Of a DNA stretch of 64,000 nt, positions 43,695 to 55,400 are shown piece after piece. Position numbers and translations under genes: made by a program. The notes beneath the pieces were generated by a model that was given only the letters and a program-made list of their open reading frames with translations, searched no databases and was not told where the DNA came from. Position 1 is the first letter of the stretch. Every line of letters starts with the position of its first letter. The DNA is from Tigriopus japonicus (Eukaryota; Arthropoda; Copepoda; Harpacticoida; Harpacticidae), in assembly GCA_010645155.1 (NCBI GenBank), contig CM021323.1:10496492-10560491 (forward strand), read 5' to 3'.

Positions 43695-44697
43695 CTACCG
43701 GTAAGACTTTTGGTAACGGGCCCGGGCGCCGGGACCGCCAAACTTCTTGGCCTCACATCGCCGAGGATCGGCCACCATGAGCGTGCGGTCAAACTGGATC
43801 AGGATGTCCTTGATCTCCTGTTTGCTCTGTTCATCCACGACTAGAACAAAAGGAAAAAGAGGTCAACGACATGAGTACCACGACAACCCACCCGTTCATT
43901 TCATTTGATATTGGTCCATAACGTGTCACTAAATGTTATGGGTTAGTCAAGCTAAATTCGGATCTCATCCTTGAAATCCGAATCGGCGGTGCCTATGATG
44001 ATGATAACCTAGTCATTCGATTTTCCGAAGTTCATGGGTGGTGCTAAAAATCCTAACTCGTCTTCCAGACAACTTTGTCGTACGTATCCTAGTCGTATAC
44101 CTCATGACAACCACGGCCTCGGACAAATCACTAATTAAACTATCAAAAGCTACTTATCTCTCTCCGTCATTGCCATTCAAATCTCAACCTTAAATAGCGT
44201 TGGGCGTAATGGGGTCTTACACTTTTGGTAGTAAGCCACGAGGGACTTTGAGAGGGCCTGTCGGATGGCGTAAATCTGGGAGGTGTGTCCGCCGCCCTTG
44301 ACACGAATCCGGATGTCCACATCGGCGAAGCGATCCTTGCCCAACAACAGCAGAGGCTCCTGCAGTTTGTATTGCAGAGCGCGCGGCTCCACCAACTCCA
44401 AAGGACGACCGTTCACCTTGATCAGACCCTTGCCGCGTTTGCAATACGCCACGGCCGTCGCCGTTTTCTACGGAAAAACCAACATAGCCACTGATTTCGC
44501 ACACCTCTAGGGGGATCAAACACCGCTGAGCGGGAGCTTACCTTGCGTCCGAAGACTTGCACGGATTGCAGAGGTTCCTTGGCATCGGCCATCGTGATCT
44601 GAAAGTCCAAAGAGGCGGGGATTGGGTCTCAAATTCGCGAGGATCGCGGTCAATGCTTACCTTTCGCCAGAGAAACGACGGAGGAAAAGGAAGTCGG
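43695..44697 (-). CDS. RPS16: 40S ribosomal protein S16
   Basis: Coding exons 44542-44592, 44221-44467 and 43695-43840 (phases 0 and 1) give 147 aa, against 146 in human. Text: [58 protein letters not shown], and the invariant C-terminus [14 protein letters not shown]. Known role: a small-subunit protein of the head (uS9) whose C-terminal tail reaches the P-site tRNA. A 5' non-coding exon at about 44661-44697 is visible: a pyrimidine-rich CTTCCTTTTCCTCC run typical of TOP mRNAs, then a GTAAGC donor at 44660; its acceptor (GACTTTCAG) ends at 44599, leaving six untranslated bases before the ATG. TOP structure predicts growth-dependent translational control. Coding span is 43695-44592. Confidence 0.97.
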
Positions 44698-45476
44698 GAC
44701 AGGCGGAATCACTTAACAGCTGATAGAGACGCGTATTCACGCAACCTTAACTGAGAAACGAAAACGCGATCTTTTATTGAAATGGAGACGGTCTTAGAAT
44801 TTCGTTGGCTTTGTTCTAATCAAGCCGATAAATTGACTGCGCGTATAAAAAATGTGACATTAAGCGGTTGGGAGGCAACCGCCGTTCAGCCATGGGCGAC
44901 ACTGACCGAGTCTTGTTAATTATCCTATTATCTTATAAGATATAATTATCTTAATTATTTATTCATTCAACCAAGGAATAAAAGATAGCACTGGGGAAGT
45001 CACCTTTAGGATCTTGTTCAGAGGCCCATATCAGCAAAAAAGCTTGATGCCATTCTGATTCCATTCCAATACAAGATCGTGTTGTGACTTAGCATCAACA
45101 GCTAAAAGATTGAAAATCAGCATCAAGCCACATCCCTATAAATCTGTGGATTAAATTCCTTTCCCTCGGTCACATTTTCATCCACAACAATAAGCTCGGC
45201 CTGACTGTAGGCCCGGCGAGCCTGCGCGAGTCGCAAAACTCAGGGTGACCGCTTTTTACATCCGTCAGCCAGCCTGGGGAATTTTCTTTATCGGAACAAA
45301 TCGATCCATTTTCTATAAATTATGGTTCTGATTAGATGAACTCTTCAAATGAATCATTTATATCATCATTATTTTAATTCACCTTCTCCCAAACCAATTT
45401 GATGAGAAAAACCCGGTCGAGCTGAAAGCGCCCGTTTGATGGGCGCATTGATGCATCCACATTGGGCCTGGCCAAG
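44698..45476. other. intergenic region
   Basis: Promoter side of RPS16, followed by AT-rich sequence. No gene recognised. Confidence 0.4.
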
Positions 45477-46438
45477 CCAGGAACCTCTCACCACAGGACG
45501 CGAACTTCAGCTGACGCATAGCCCAATGAGGCCCTAAATACGGTGCGGCTCTGCAGTGAATTTGAACGAAATTGTCAAAAAACGATAGAAATAGGTGTTT
45601 GATAGCAAACATCGCTTTAGAACATTGTTGCAGCATTAGATTATTAGCAGCTTTTCCGACCATTCATTTTTAAAATGCTGCTTTCTGTTCTCGGGAATTA
45701 GTCAAAACTGAGCTCCTTCAGACCGATATCTCGCACAAAATGGAGAATGGATCTCGAATAAATGCATATGTAACTTAAATATAATAATACCAACTTCAGA
45801 CAACGAGTTCAGTTATACTTCGATCAAGTTTCATGAAGATTGGGCGTCTTTTTAGAAAACTGGCCATGTTATTAACAATGAAACTCACAGCCACAGTATC
45901 CACACTCTTCCCCATAAAAACATCATTTTTAGTCAGTATTTTATCGTCTGAAATCCTTGAAATCCATTAGATGCCAAATATCAACATTTTGATCAGCCAA
46001 ACCGAGAGGAAGCACGAGATTAAACAATTTTTTTGTCAACTACTAGTTGGGTTGTTGATGATTCCCTCACACTGATTATTCATGCAGAATGCAGTGAAGA
46101 ACAGATCACTCTCATGGAGCACTCACTGTATTCTTCGCTTTGATGGTGTTGTTTGGTACTTATAATCTGAAACCATTGGTATTTCAGGATAAGTTGAATA
46201 GGGTTGATAATGAGTGGTGAACGTGATTTACCCAAGAGTGGGTTGCATTTAATTATCTCTAAGAGACAGAAACACAAACTAGAATCATGTCTAGACAATT
46301 TGTTCACTGATTTAGTACAAAATATTGAATATTGAGTCCATAACACTTCCCCATCGTTCACTCCAGAGGGCCTCATTGGGCTCTCAAAAACAACAACAAA
46401 CAGCTGTCTTCGCATCCTCTTCTGTAAGAATATCCATG
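45477..46438 (+). repeat. 1-kb dispersed repeat, copy 2
   Basis: Direct-orientation partner of 9342-10304, with the same landmarks in the same order. Ends at about TCTGTAAGAATATCCATGG, a short distance before the AIP promoter. Flanking sequences differ from copy 1, so these are independent insertions or a dispersed duplication. Confidence 0.85.
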
Positions 46439-46643
46439 GCCAAGCATATCCAGCTGATCGGAGATGAGCGCAGTTACTGGCTGGTGCATGCATGCATGGA
46501 GGGATAGATGGCATGATCCGGAACATTCCCGGGCCAAACACACCGAAACACAAGCGCAACAACAATCCATCAATCAGGCTTAATATTTATTGGGCGCCGG
46601 ATCGTCCGTCTATCGACTCTCGAGCGTCGATCGATCGCTTCCC

Positions 46644-49600
46644 ATGGGTCAAAATGAAGATGCGGGTGAGGATCCCGATCCTCGGGACCCGGGCCCGCGG
46701 CCTTCCTCTTCTTCTTCTTCATCTTCAACGAGCGCCGTGAAACCCATCCAGAAAAAGATCGTGCACGCCGCTCCGGCGTCCAGTGCGCTAGCCCGATCCG
46801 GCGGGGGCGGGATTCCGCCCGAGTTTCGAGAAGGCACCAAAGTAAGCGACTCTGATGTTCTTCTTCTTTTGGATCTCGGACACTCTTCAATTCATAGGCT
46901 GAAGTAGGCCTGGACACCATGAATAATGGTTTTCAGAAAGGCTGACGACTCGAACTCGGAGAAAAAGTACGATAGATCCATCCAAAGGACGGACGGATCG
47001 CTTACTTAGCCTCAAATCAATGGTTGGCGCGGTTTTATTTTTAATCCCATCCCGGAGTTGAACCCAATCTTTTAGGCCGTGGCCTTACCATGAAAACGGT
47101 GTTCAATCGACACCCAAAAAAAAAAATGACAAAAAAAGTCATGCGCGAATAATGACCAGGGCCCGGAAATAAATTTTTTAAACTTTTAATTTTTTTAAAA
47201 ATATTTATCCATTTTTTCGTCGATTTTTTAAATATTTTGGCTTTTCCAAGGAAAAAATAAATATAGCCTCGAATATTTGGGTCAGAAAAAATATTTCAGG
47301 CAAAATTGAGGAAAACAAATGAACGACCGATGCTCAATAGTAGTGATGTGACTTGGGCGCTTGGGCAAGCTTTTTTTTTCGTGACATCGTACACCGGGGT
47401 CGCCAATTTACCTTCAGTGAAATGGTATTTCCTCTGCCTACCTATCTTCAAAAACCGGTTTTTCATTAAGAAGCACTGAAACGCGCCCCTGACTTTCGTA
47501 ACTTTGGATCAGGGTTGCAAATTAACCTCAAATTTGTGTTTGCTTAAGTTAGTTAGCAAAGCACAAAACCTCCATTAGGTGACCCTACCTTGCAACCTCC
47601 CGTGAAAAAACTTGCCCAAGCCCAGATTTCACTACACTACTCAATAGGGCTTACCAAAAATGAACCCAAAATACAAAAACCTCAACAAAATGGCATTTGT
47701 ACTAAGATTATAGACATTCACAACCAAAACTACTGTCATCCACGAAAAAAAACTGCGGCATCTATTGGGCAAATTGAAAATTATATTATTGAATCAATTA
47801 CATTCAAGTATGCCTCCTAAAACGGCCAAATGCATCAAATTCACCAAAAACAAATTTGGAAAGTCGGTGCAAACAGACAAAAATACCAAATAATGGCCTT
47901 GTCAAAAAAAAATATTTCTTAAATATCCGGCTATTTTCCAAATATTTTGGCCTTTTGAAGAAAATAGATATTGGATATTTTGTCACTTTTTTGCAAATAT
48001 TTTTCCGGGCCCTAATAATGACCAATAAAGAATCGGAAAGAGACCGTCAAGCGACTTCAGGGACAAACGAAACGCGGAACCTATTGAAATTCTCGTCTTT
48101 ATTTCACCGAGTAGTATGGCTTGAACCACGCATAGTCATAGTTTTGTTGCCCTCGATTTGAATTTGGATTTTTGACCATGATCGGGCCCATTTCCGAATT
48201 TTTTTAAGTGGACTTCCCGCAATCATTGCCTCATTTGTCATGAACTCGTTCTTTTGCAGATCATCTTTCATTTCGTGACCAAGTTGTGCGATCCGGATGG
48301 CACCTTGTTAGACGATAGTCGGGATTGGCCTCGGCCTATGGAGCTCATCATAGGCAAGCAATTCAAATTGGAATGCTGGGAGCTCTGCCTCCAAACCATG
48401 CATGTGGGCGAAGTGGCCTCTTTCACCGTTCAAAGACAGGTGGGTGGGTGAGTGGGTGGCCCTCATTCCCGCCTTCATGATTGATTGACGTCCTCGTCTT
48501 TCTCGGAGAGCATCCACCCATTCATTCATTGACTTTTTTTGTCCGTTTCCAGCTTACGTGCAACTATCCCACCGTGGCCAAAACCCTGCGCGACACATTC
48601 TTGCCTAAGCGAGACAAAGAAGGGCGGGTTCAAGCCACGCCCAAGAGCGGTGAGCAACACCAACATATGTGTGGCATGATGGCCATGCAAATGCAAGGCG
48701 GATTGGGCTACGATGACCTGAATCAGCTCATGAAAGAGCCCCAATCTCTCGAGTTCATCTTTGAGATTCTCCGGATCGAGCTGCCCGAGGATTATCAGGC
48801 CGAAACGTGGCAAATGAAACCCGACGAGAAATTGGGCAAGGTGCCCGAGCTCAAGGAGCAAGGCAATCAACTCTTCCGACAAAAGAAGGTCAAAGAAGCG
48901 GCCGAGAAATATGGCATGGCCATCACACTCCTCGAGCAACTCATGCTAAGGTGAGAGAGAGAATAATGAGAGGCGTTTTCGGTTTACGACAGGCTAGGTT
49001 ATTATGATTTTTTTTGTATTGACATCGCAGAGAAAAACCCAATGATGAGGATTGGGTCAAGTTGCGGGATGCCAAGATTCCGTTGCTTTTGAACTATGCC
49101 CAATGTCGGTTGTCGGAAAACGACTACTATCCCGTGATTGAACATTGCACCGAAGTGTTGGAAGCCGATCCAGGTAAGAATTACCAACCTGACCTCTCCG
49201 GATTGAAAATGTTTCGAAGGACTTTGTTTTTTACCCCCCTCGTATATACAGGGTTGTCACGAATTAGAGTTCTATACCAAATCAAGAATTATTCGTGACA
49301 CATTACGTTTGAGATTGAATTGCACTAGTGACAATTGAAGAAAACGGTTTTTGGTATAGTTGGGCAAAGTATTTTTTGAAATTGATTGATTCGTTTTGAA
49401 ACTATGGTTTTGCTTTCAAGAACGACTGCCCTGCCCAAGGTTGGCACGCTCTATTCTCAAAAAGCATCCTTACTTTGAGCGCGTTTAACCAGGACCAGTG
49501 TGCGACTAAATCAAAATATTCGGGAACGAAACACTAGAATTTTTAAGTTATTTGGATCCCATATTAATTTCATGGTCTCCCTTCTTCACAATTCCCATTA

Positions 49601-50356
49601 AAGTGTTGGGGACTTTAATTCAAAACAACCCTGTACTTGGACCCTTTTTTTCCTTTGAGACTAGCTTAGATTAACAATCATAGGAAAATTGAGTTTAAAT
49701 TAGAGGAAAATCCGTCAAAATTTTCCTACTCCTGAAGCCGTTATGTGCGTCCAAAACAATTTGTGACAATAAAAATGAAAAGTTGACGTTATATGAACGG
49801 GCGAAGGAAACTTTGGCTTTTCTTGAGAGCATTTCCATGATCGTTGCCTGGCATGTAAAATCAATTCAATCACGACACAAGGCAAAGGGATGACCTTTTT
49901 GACGCATTTTAGGAATTTGAGACTCTTGCTTGATAACAAGTTGCTACTTTGTTTCTCGAGTCCATCGATTTTGAAACGTGCAAATTTACCTATGTTAGTC
50001 TCAAACTTTTGTTTGTGGTGCCATTAAACTTGTTCATTTGCTTCTCACTTCTTGTCCATTTTTAAGTCTTTCCTAGTTTTCTATTGAAATATGTACTCCT
50101 TGAACTATGATTTCCTTCAAGAATAAACGAATACGATTCCTTTCCTTTCTCCTCAGACAATGTGAAGGCTCGTTTTCGTCGTGCCAAAGCTCATGTGGGA
50201 GCGTGGAATCCCGAGAGCGCCAAGGAGGACTTCCAAAGAGTCATCCACCTGGATCCGTCACTCGCGGTCACGTGCAAAAAAGAGCTGAAGAAACTGGAAG
50301 AAATGGAGAAACAGAAGGACGAGGCCGACAAAAAGAAGCTTCAGAAGCTGTTCTGA
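46644..50356 (+). CDS. AIP: AH receptor-interacting protein (AIP/XAP2-like TPR cochaperone)
   Basis: Five exons, 46644-46841, 48260-48439, 48553-48950, 49031-49173 and 50157-50356 (phases 0, 0, 2, 1), giving 372 aa. Exon 1 holds a low-complexity Asp/Pro and Ser-run leader absent from human AIP, then PPEFREGTK. The FKBP-like (inactive) domain continues with LLDDSRDWPRPMELIIGKQF and MHVGEVASF. A His/Met/Cys-rich insert (QHQHMCGMMAMQM) replaces the RHCCG region. TPR motifs start near residue 223 (VPELKEQGNQLFRQKKVKEA), with LLLNYAQCRL and DNVKARFRRAKAHVGAWNPE following. A charged C-terminal helix (EEMEKQKDEADKKK) closes the protein. Known role: binds Hsp90 and client proteins such as the aryl hydrocarbon receptor in the cytosol. 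Start chosen at the first in-frame ATG (CCCATGGG). The first intron carries two nested MITEs. Confidence 0.93.
47149..48022 (-). mobile_element. hAT-like MITE (TAGGGCCCGG family), copy 2, inside AIP intron 1
   Basis: Element 47157-48014; perfect 8-bp duplication ATAATGAC at 47149-47156 and 48015-48022. Ends CAGGGCCCGGAAATAAATTT and (reverse strand) TAGGGCCCGGAAAAATATTT. After removing the nested element and its duplication it is about 551 bp, like copy 1 (543 bp). Confidence 0.92.
47333..47647 (+). mobile_element. 299-bp hAT-like MITE (TAGTGATGTGACTTGGGC family) nested in the previous element
   Basis: Element 47341-47639; perfect 8-bp duplication CTCAATAG at 47333-47340 and 47640-47647. Left end TAGTGATGTGACTTGGGCGC; right end read inward TAGTGTAGTGAAATCTGGGC. 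Shares its left terminus with 13436-14447. Confidence 0.9.
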
Positions 50357-52412
50357 AGTCCTTGGAAACCCATTGTTGTTGTTGTCATCATCGTGTCATC
50401 CATCCTGCTTGCATTTTCAGCCCACGCTCCCAGTAGCTAGCTAACTAACCAGCCAATCACCAACCCAATCACCATTAACTTTTATTTTCATGTCCATGTA
50501 CACTTTTTATTTATACGAACATTAAAAAAAAACTCCGATATTAGCTCACTAATTAACGCAGTTTTCATGGATCTCATTATTACTCAAGAATGAGGTAAGC
50601 TTGATTTCCGTCTTTGTCTGAAGCGACCACAGCTCACCTAATTTATTTCGTACGATTGGTACGATGATGAGTAGAGACAGGATCTTTCGACGACTAAAAC
50701 TGTCAAATCTGAGTCGAATTTGCAAATGTGTCAAAAGGCTGGCCTACATGTCAAATAGTTTATCAATGAAAATGTGCTTGCTTGAACTGATTAATGTGCC
50801 TGGTACTAGGTTTGAGTCTTACGCAAGACATCTACGCAAATGTTAGCCATACTATTTGATGAATTACTACTTGATGTTTAGACCCGCCAATATCGATATT
50901 CTTGAGTGAACTTTTTTACCTAGACCTTGGATCCTTGGCACTCCATACTTATCCCCCTTGTTTAACTTAAGAGGTTACCTTAACATAAGTTAAAATCCAA
51001 ACTGCGCAAGTTCAATAAATATTCTTATTTATTTTTATGATAAAAACCTAACCGATCATAAACCATTACGAAACAAGACGAACAAAACCTAAATAACACG
51101 AGTATTTTTTCCCCTATCAATAAAGGTAAAAAAACGACCAAGTTTTCTTCCACTAAAGTTCCAGTCCCTAATAGTAGTGATGACTGAGTGATGAGGTATT
51201 GCTTTGGTCGTGGTTGGATTCGTTTCGGTAGGTGATTTTGTTGGTCCTCGGGCGTCATTGGATCGGCCCGAGGCTCACCGAATCTTCACCCTCGGGCACT
51301 TTTTGAGCATGCGAGCATGCCTGATGGTGAGGATGATTGGTGAGGATGGGAAAAGTGGTCACGACTCACTGATTTGGTGGAAGGAAGCATAACCGCTCGC
51401 TCGCTTTACTCGTTCTACCTTCATCAACTCAAGCACACTTCTGCATCGGATAAGTGAGTCGGGCATGAATTAAAAGCTCCAGCTTATAGGTATCTAGTAA
51501 AAGTGGGTGTACTGAAACGGTCGGTGAAAACTGAATGTGGCCACTCTGAAGTCCTGAGGCGCAGTTGCAAAATCCAACTTGTGCCACAAATTGCCATTTT
51601 TGGTCACCACTTGTGACTGTTATGCCTCTGCCGCATCCATTCAACCAAGGACAACAGATTTTGATAAAACGCATAATTGTTTGAATAACACATTTTATAA
51701 CCACTCAAAGAAATGGTCGTTGAAATACGAAATACCATTAAGTGATTGATCTGGGAACAAAAGTGCAACGAGATCTAACCTTCCGACATGAATAGAAATG
51801 GATTCGACTTACTGAATCTAAAGCATCAAAATGCATTCTCCCAAATTTTTCGGATTTCTTTTCAAATGGATAAATAAGCTAGAGTAAAATGCGAGATTAT
51901 AAATGGCGAACGCTTCTAGTTTTTCTTCACTCTGGGGAATGCAAAAGTAAGGTCAACTGCTCGGTTCTTAAAACTCTTTTGTGTAGCTGAATCAAAAGAT
52001 CTTGAGATTTCGGTGTAATTTGCCTGGATTTTTACATCTGCAGGAATATTGCGACTTGTAATTACCTTGATCCTTAGCTTCTTTTGTCAAGGAATGAATG
52101 AAGATATTTATGAAAAAGCCGGAAAGGACAATCTTATTGCTTTATCAGCACTCGTGTTAATGAAATTTCCACTCTTTGACCACCTCCAGTTTTAAGCCCC
52201 ACTCATGTAACCAACAAGTAAGCAAAAAATGCTGAAAAGTTCCAGGCTCTCCAAAGAAGGCTCTTCGATAGAGGAAAAACGTACTATTTCAGTCATAACT
52301 CATTTCCATATATTCCTTGAGTGATTTAAGGCTTCTTGCACCAGGAAAAAGAGCCAAGAACCTCTTTGGCCATCCAAGAGGCAGTAAAAGGAGAGGGTAT
52401 TTCCTTCCAAAG
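50357..52412. other. 3' flank of AIP and of the LRR gene
   Basis: Convergent 3' ends. ATTAAA and AATAAA-like signals lie near 50520 and 51015. No further gene recognised. Confidence 0.4.
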
Positions 52413-55400
52413 TTATTGGTCCTCTTTGGTGGTTCTCTTTTGCACCAATTTGGTCTGTCCCAAACGGGCGAGCTCATATTGGCGGATATTCTTCACGGTT
52501 CGACATCGACTCAACTCGGACGAGAAGCTCATCCGATCTTGGAGGCGTGCCATGGTTTGAGACAGTTTGGGACTGGAATCCACCATTTTGGGAACAACCT
52601 TCTTTGCACAGGCTTGAGAGTTGGCACTCAAATCGGATGAGGACACAAGAGATCGCCATTTTAGAAAGGCTGTTTGAACCCCTTCATCCGGAGTGAAACT
52701 GGACTTGAGATGGTTTGTCGGGTAATTTATATCTGGAACAAGAAAAGGACTAAAACATGGACCAAAGCTGAAATGAACGGCAAGTTTCTCGCGTGGGATT
52801 GTATTTAGGTCTTCTACTTGGTCATAAAAAAACTCAGTAGGCGTTCACTCAGCGTTTTATTAGTGTACGACCAAAGAAAAAGGAACCTCAGGGATCCCAA
52901 AATGTTTTGGGTCTGTGCGCCTGTCCTCTTTTTCTTCCATGAGCTCTTACAGATCTCTATTGGCTTTGTCAAAGTCGCTCGATTTGGAATACACAAAATG
53001 TATATAACATACTCCAAAAGTTCCCTCCTGGAAAGATCCCTTTCACAGAAGTTCTAAATGGAGGCCGGGGCAAAAAGTTCCCGCTAACGAGGAGCCAAAC
53101 TTCTCTTTCCCCAGGAAATGGCTCAAAAGTAGCAAAAGATACGGATGAGATCCATTTTCGGACTTGCGGTATCGCATTCAAAAACGAAAAGTTTCCCACT
53201 TCAAATGAATGCTGACCCTGGCCCTAAACCTTTTACAATGCTCAAGAGGGGTGTTGAGCATCTGAGTTTATATGTGCAGCTTTTGACCTTGAACAAGCAA
53301 GGTTTAAAAAGTCATTAATAATGTTCCACCTTGAAACTGATTGCCTCAAAGTAAATTTTGAAAGCAATTTTTTTGCCTGAATTGACCACAACAAGGCACT
53401 ATTAACGTCCTCAATCCTCGCGTTTGTTTTTTGTTTGCTCTGATTACAATTGGCAGGCGTTAGCTTGACCTTCACTCTCTCTCCTTTGTTTTCCCTTCGC
53501 CAGCCTTTCGCGATAAAAACTTGAAGAATTTACGAGCCTCACCTTGCGTTCCCTCTTTTTGGCCTTTCTTCTCATCGATTGGTTTCGTTTGATGACTCGT
53601 TTCCTTGGACTCCTCTAGGTCCCATTCACTGGGATCACATCGCTTCCACGTTTTGTCCTGATAGTCCCAGTACCATTCAAGGTCATACTCGACGTCTGAG
53701 TCATCCTCATCATCAGTGGTATTGTCTCTTATAGTATCTTCATCGTCATCGCCATCTTCTTCTTCATCATCATTATTATTATCATCATCATTGGCTGATT
53801 CAAAAGGATGGCCCTCAGGTGGTTGAGTCGACTCAGCTCTCATCAATCTTTCAACCTTTGATCTTTAAGTATAAATAGAAGACTGATCGAGAAACTCTGG
53901 TCTTCCACTTTTTCTTGGCATTCACTCTACTCACGGGCAATAAGAGCTCTGTTCATAATCTGGCCATTGTTCTACCACGCTCATGGGGGGATCTTTTTGT
54001 ATGAGGAAATGTTGGAAATCCTCTTCCTCTTCCTGGCCTTCTTCATCTTCGCTTGAGGAACTTTCTGACGATTCTGAAGGGCATTCTCTTCTTATCTTTT
54101 TCATCTTGATGGGATTTGCCCGTTCACGGTCGTCGTTTTCCTTGGTCTCCGAGTTCCTTGGAACAACTGGGAGGAGATATGACAAGGAGGGTTTGATTGA
54201 TGAGCCAATGTCATCAATTGCCAAGTTAGATGAGATATGAGTCGGTACTGAGACCACGCCTTCGGGGGCTTCCCCTATTGAGGTTGGGGAGGTGGAACGC
54301 GATGAAAATCCACACTCGTCCATTGGGTCCCAAGAAGAGGCTTCAGACTCCTCATCTGAAAATGAATTTTCGCCCAACGATCAGATTGAATCCAACATCA
54401 AGATATTGACAAGAACTGTCAATCTTTGGCAGAGGTCTTTTATGAGCGAGTCGAAACGTGGCCTTTCTCAGAGATCGCATTTTTGACGGTCGTTCCTGTG
54501 GACCAACTCGATCTAGGAACCACGTGAATTTTTAAGAACCCAACAGTTTTGAGTTTGGTATTCTGTCTCTCAAGTATTCTACTTTTCAACTTTTCCTCCA
54601 TTCCGTCTGAGTCTTTATTTGGCAGCTTCTTCGACAGCCAAAGAGATTCTTTCTCTTCGATATAACATGGAGTTATAAACGTTAAAAAAAGAAAATCTAT
54701 CCATTGAAATTTACTGCCACTCGTGTTTTCCACTTTTCCATGATCAATAACAAATATGTTGTTAATTTACCTGGCAAGACCATTTTGTCAGCAGTTTCTT
54801 GTTCTATTACCATTGGTATAATAGAGCCGAGATTAAGAGTGGATGGGCTCCCAAAAGTCGAGGTTTGTGTCTGCTTCTCGACCTGATCCAGCGGACTGAT
54901 CTTTGGGGGATAGTTTGAATTCAAAATTGGATTATGGCCCTCAGGCAGTCGAGGTTGAGGTTGATCGAGGTTCCCGAGGGCAATTGGCTCAACCCCATCG
55001 CCATTCATGGGGAATAAGGATGGCGAGAGTGGTTCAACTTTAAAAAGTTCCAAAGTGCCCTCGGTTTTCCACCCCCATTCAAAAACGGGCTCAAAATGGT
55101 TCCGCTGAATTTGAGGACTATTTGAAATTGATTGCTCCCAAAGGAGCCACGGGTTTTCAATGAGCGAGTTCGATGGATTATAGAGTTGTGTGGAGAAAAC
55201 GCAGTTCCTTAGCAAAATGCTCAGGTTCCAATTTCTTTCTAGCGCTCGTTCCAATATCCGTTGTGCCTCCTTTACGTCAATGCTTGCATTCCAATGTTCC
55301 AAAGGCCCCATAAACGCCAATTGGGGCATCGAAGTCATCCACATTTCCAAGTGAGCCACCCCTAAATGACATTGAGAGCCGAGTTTGATGGATTTTAGTG

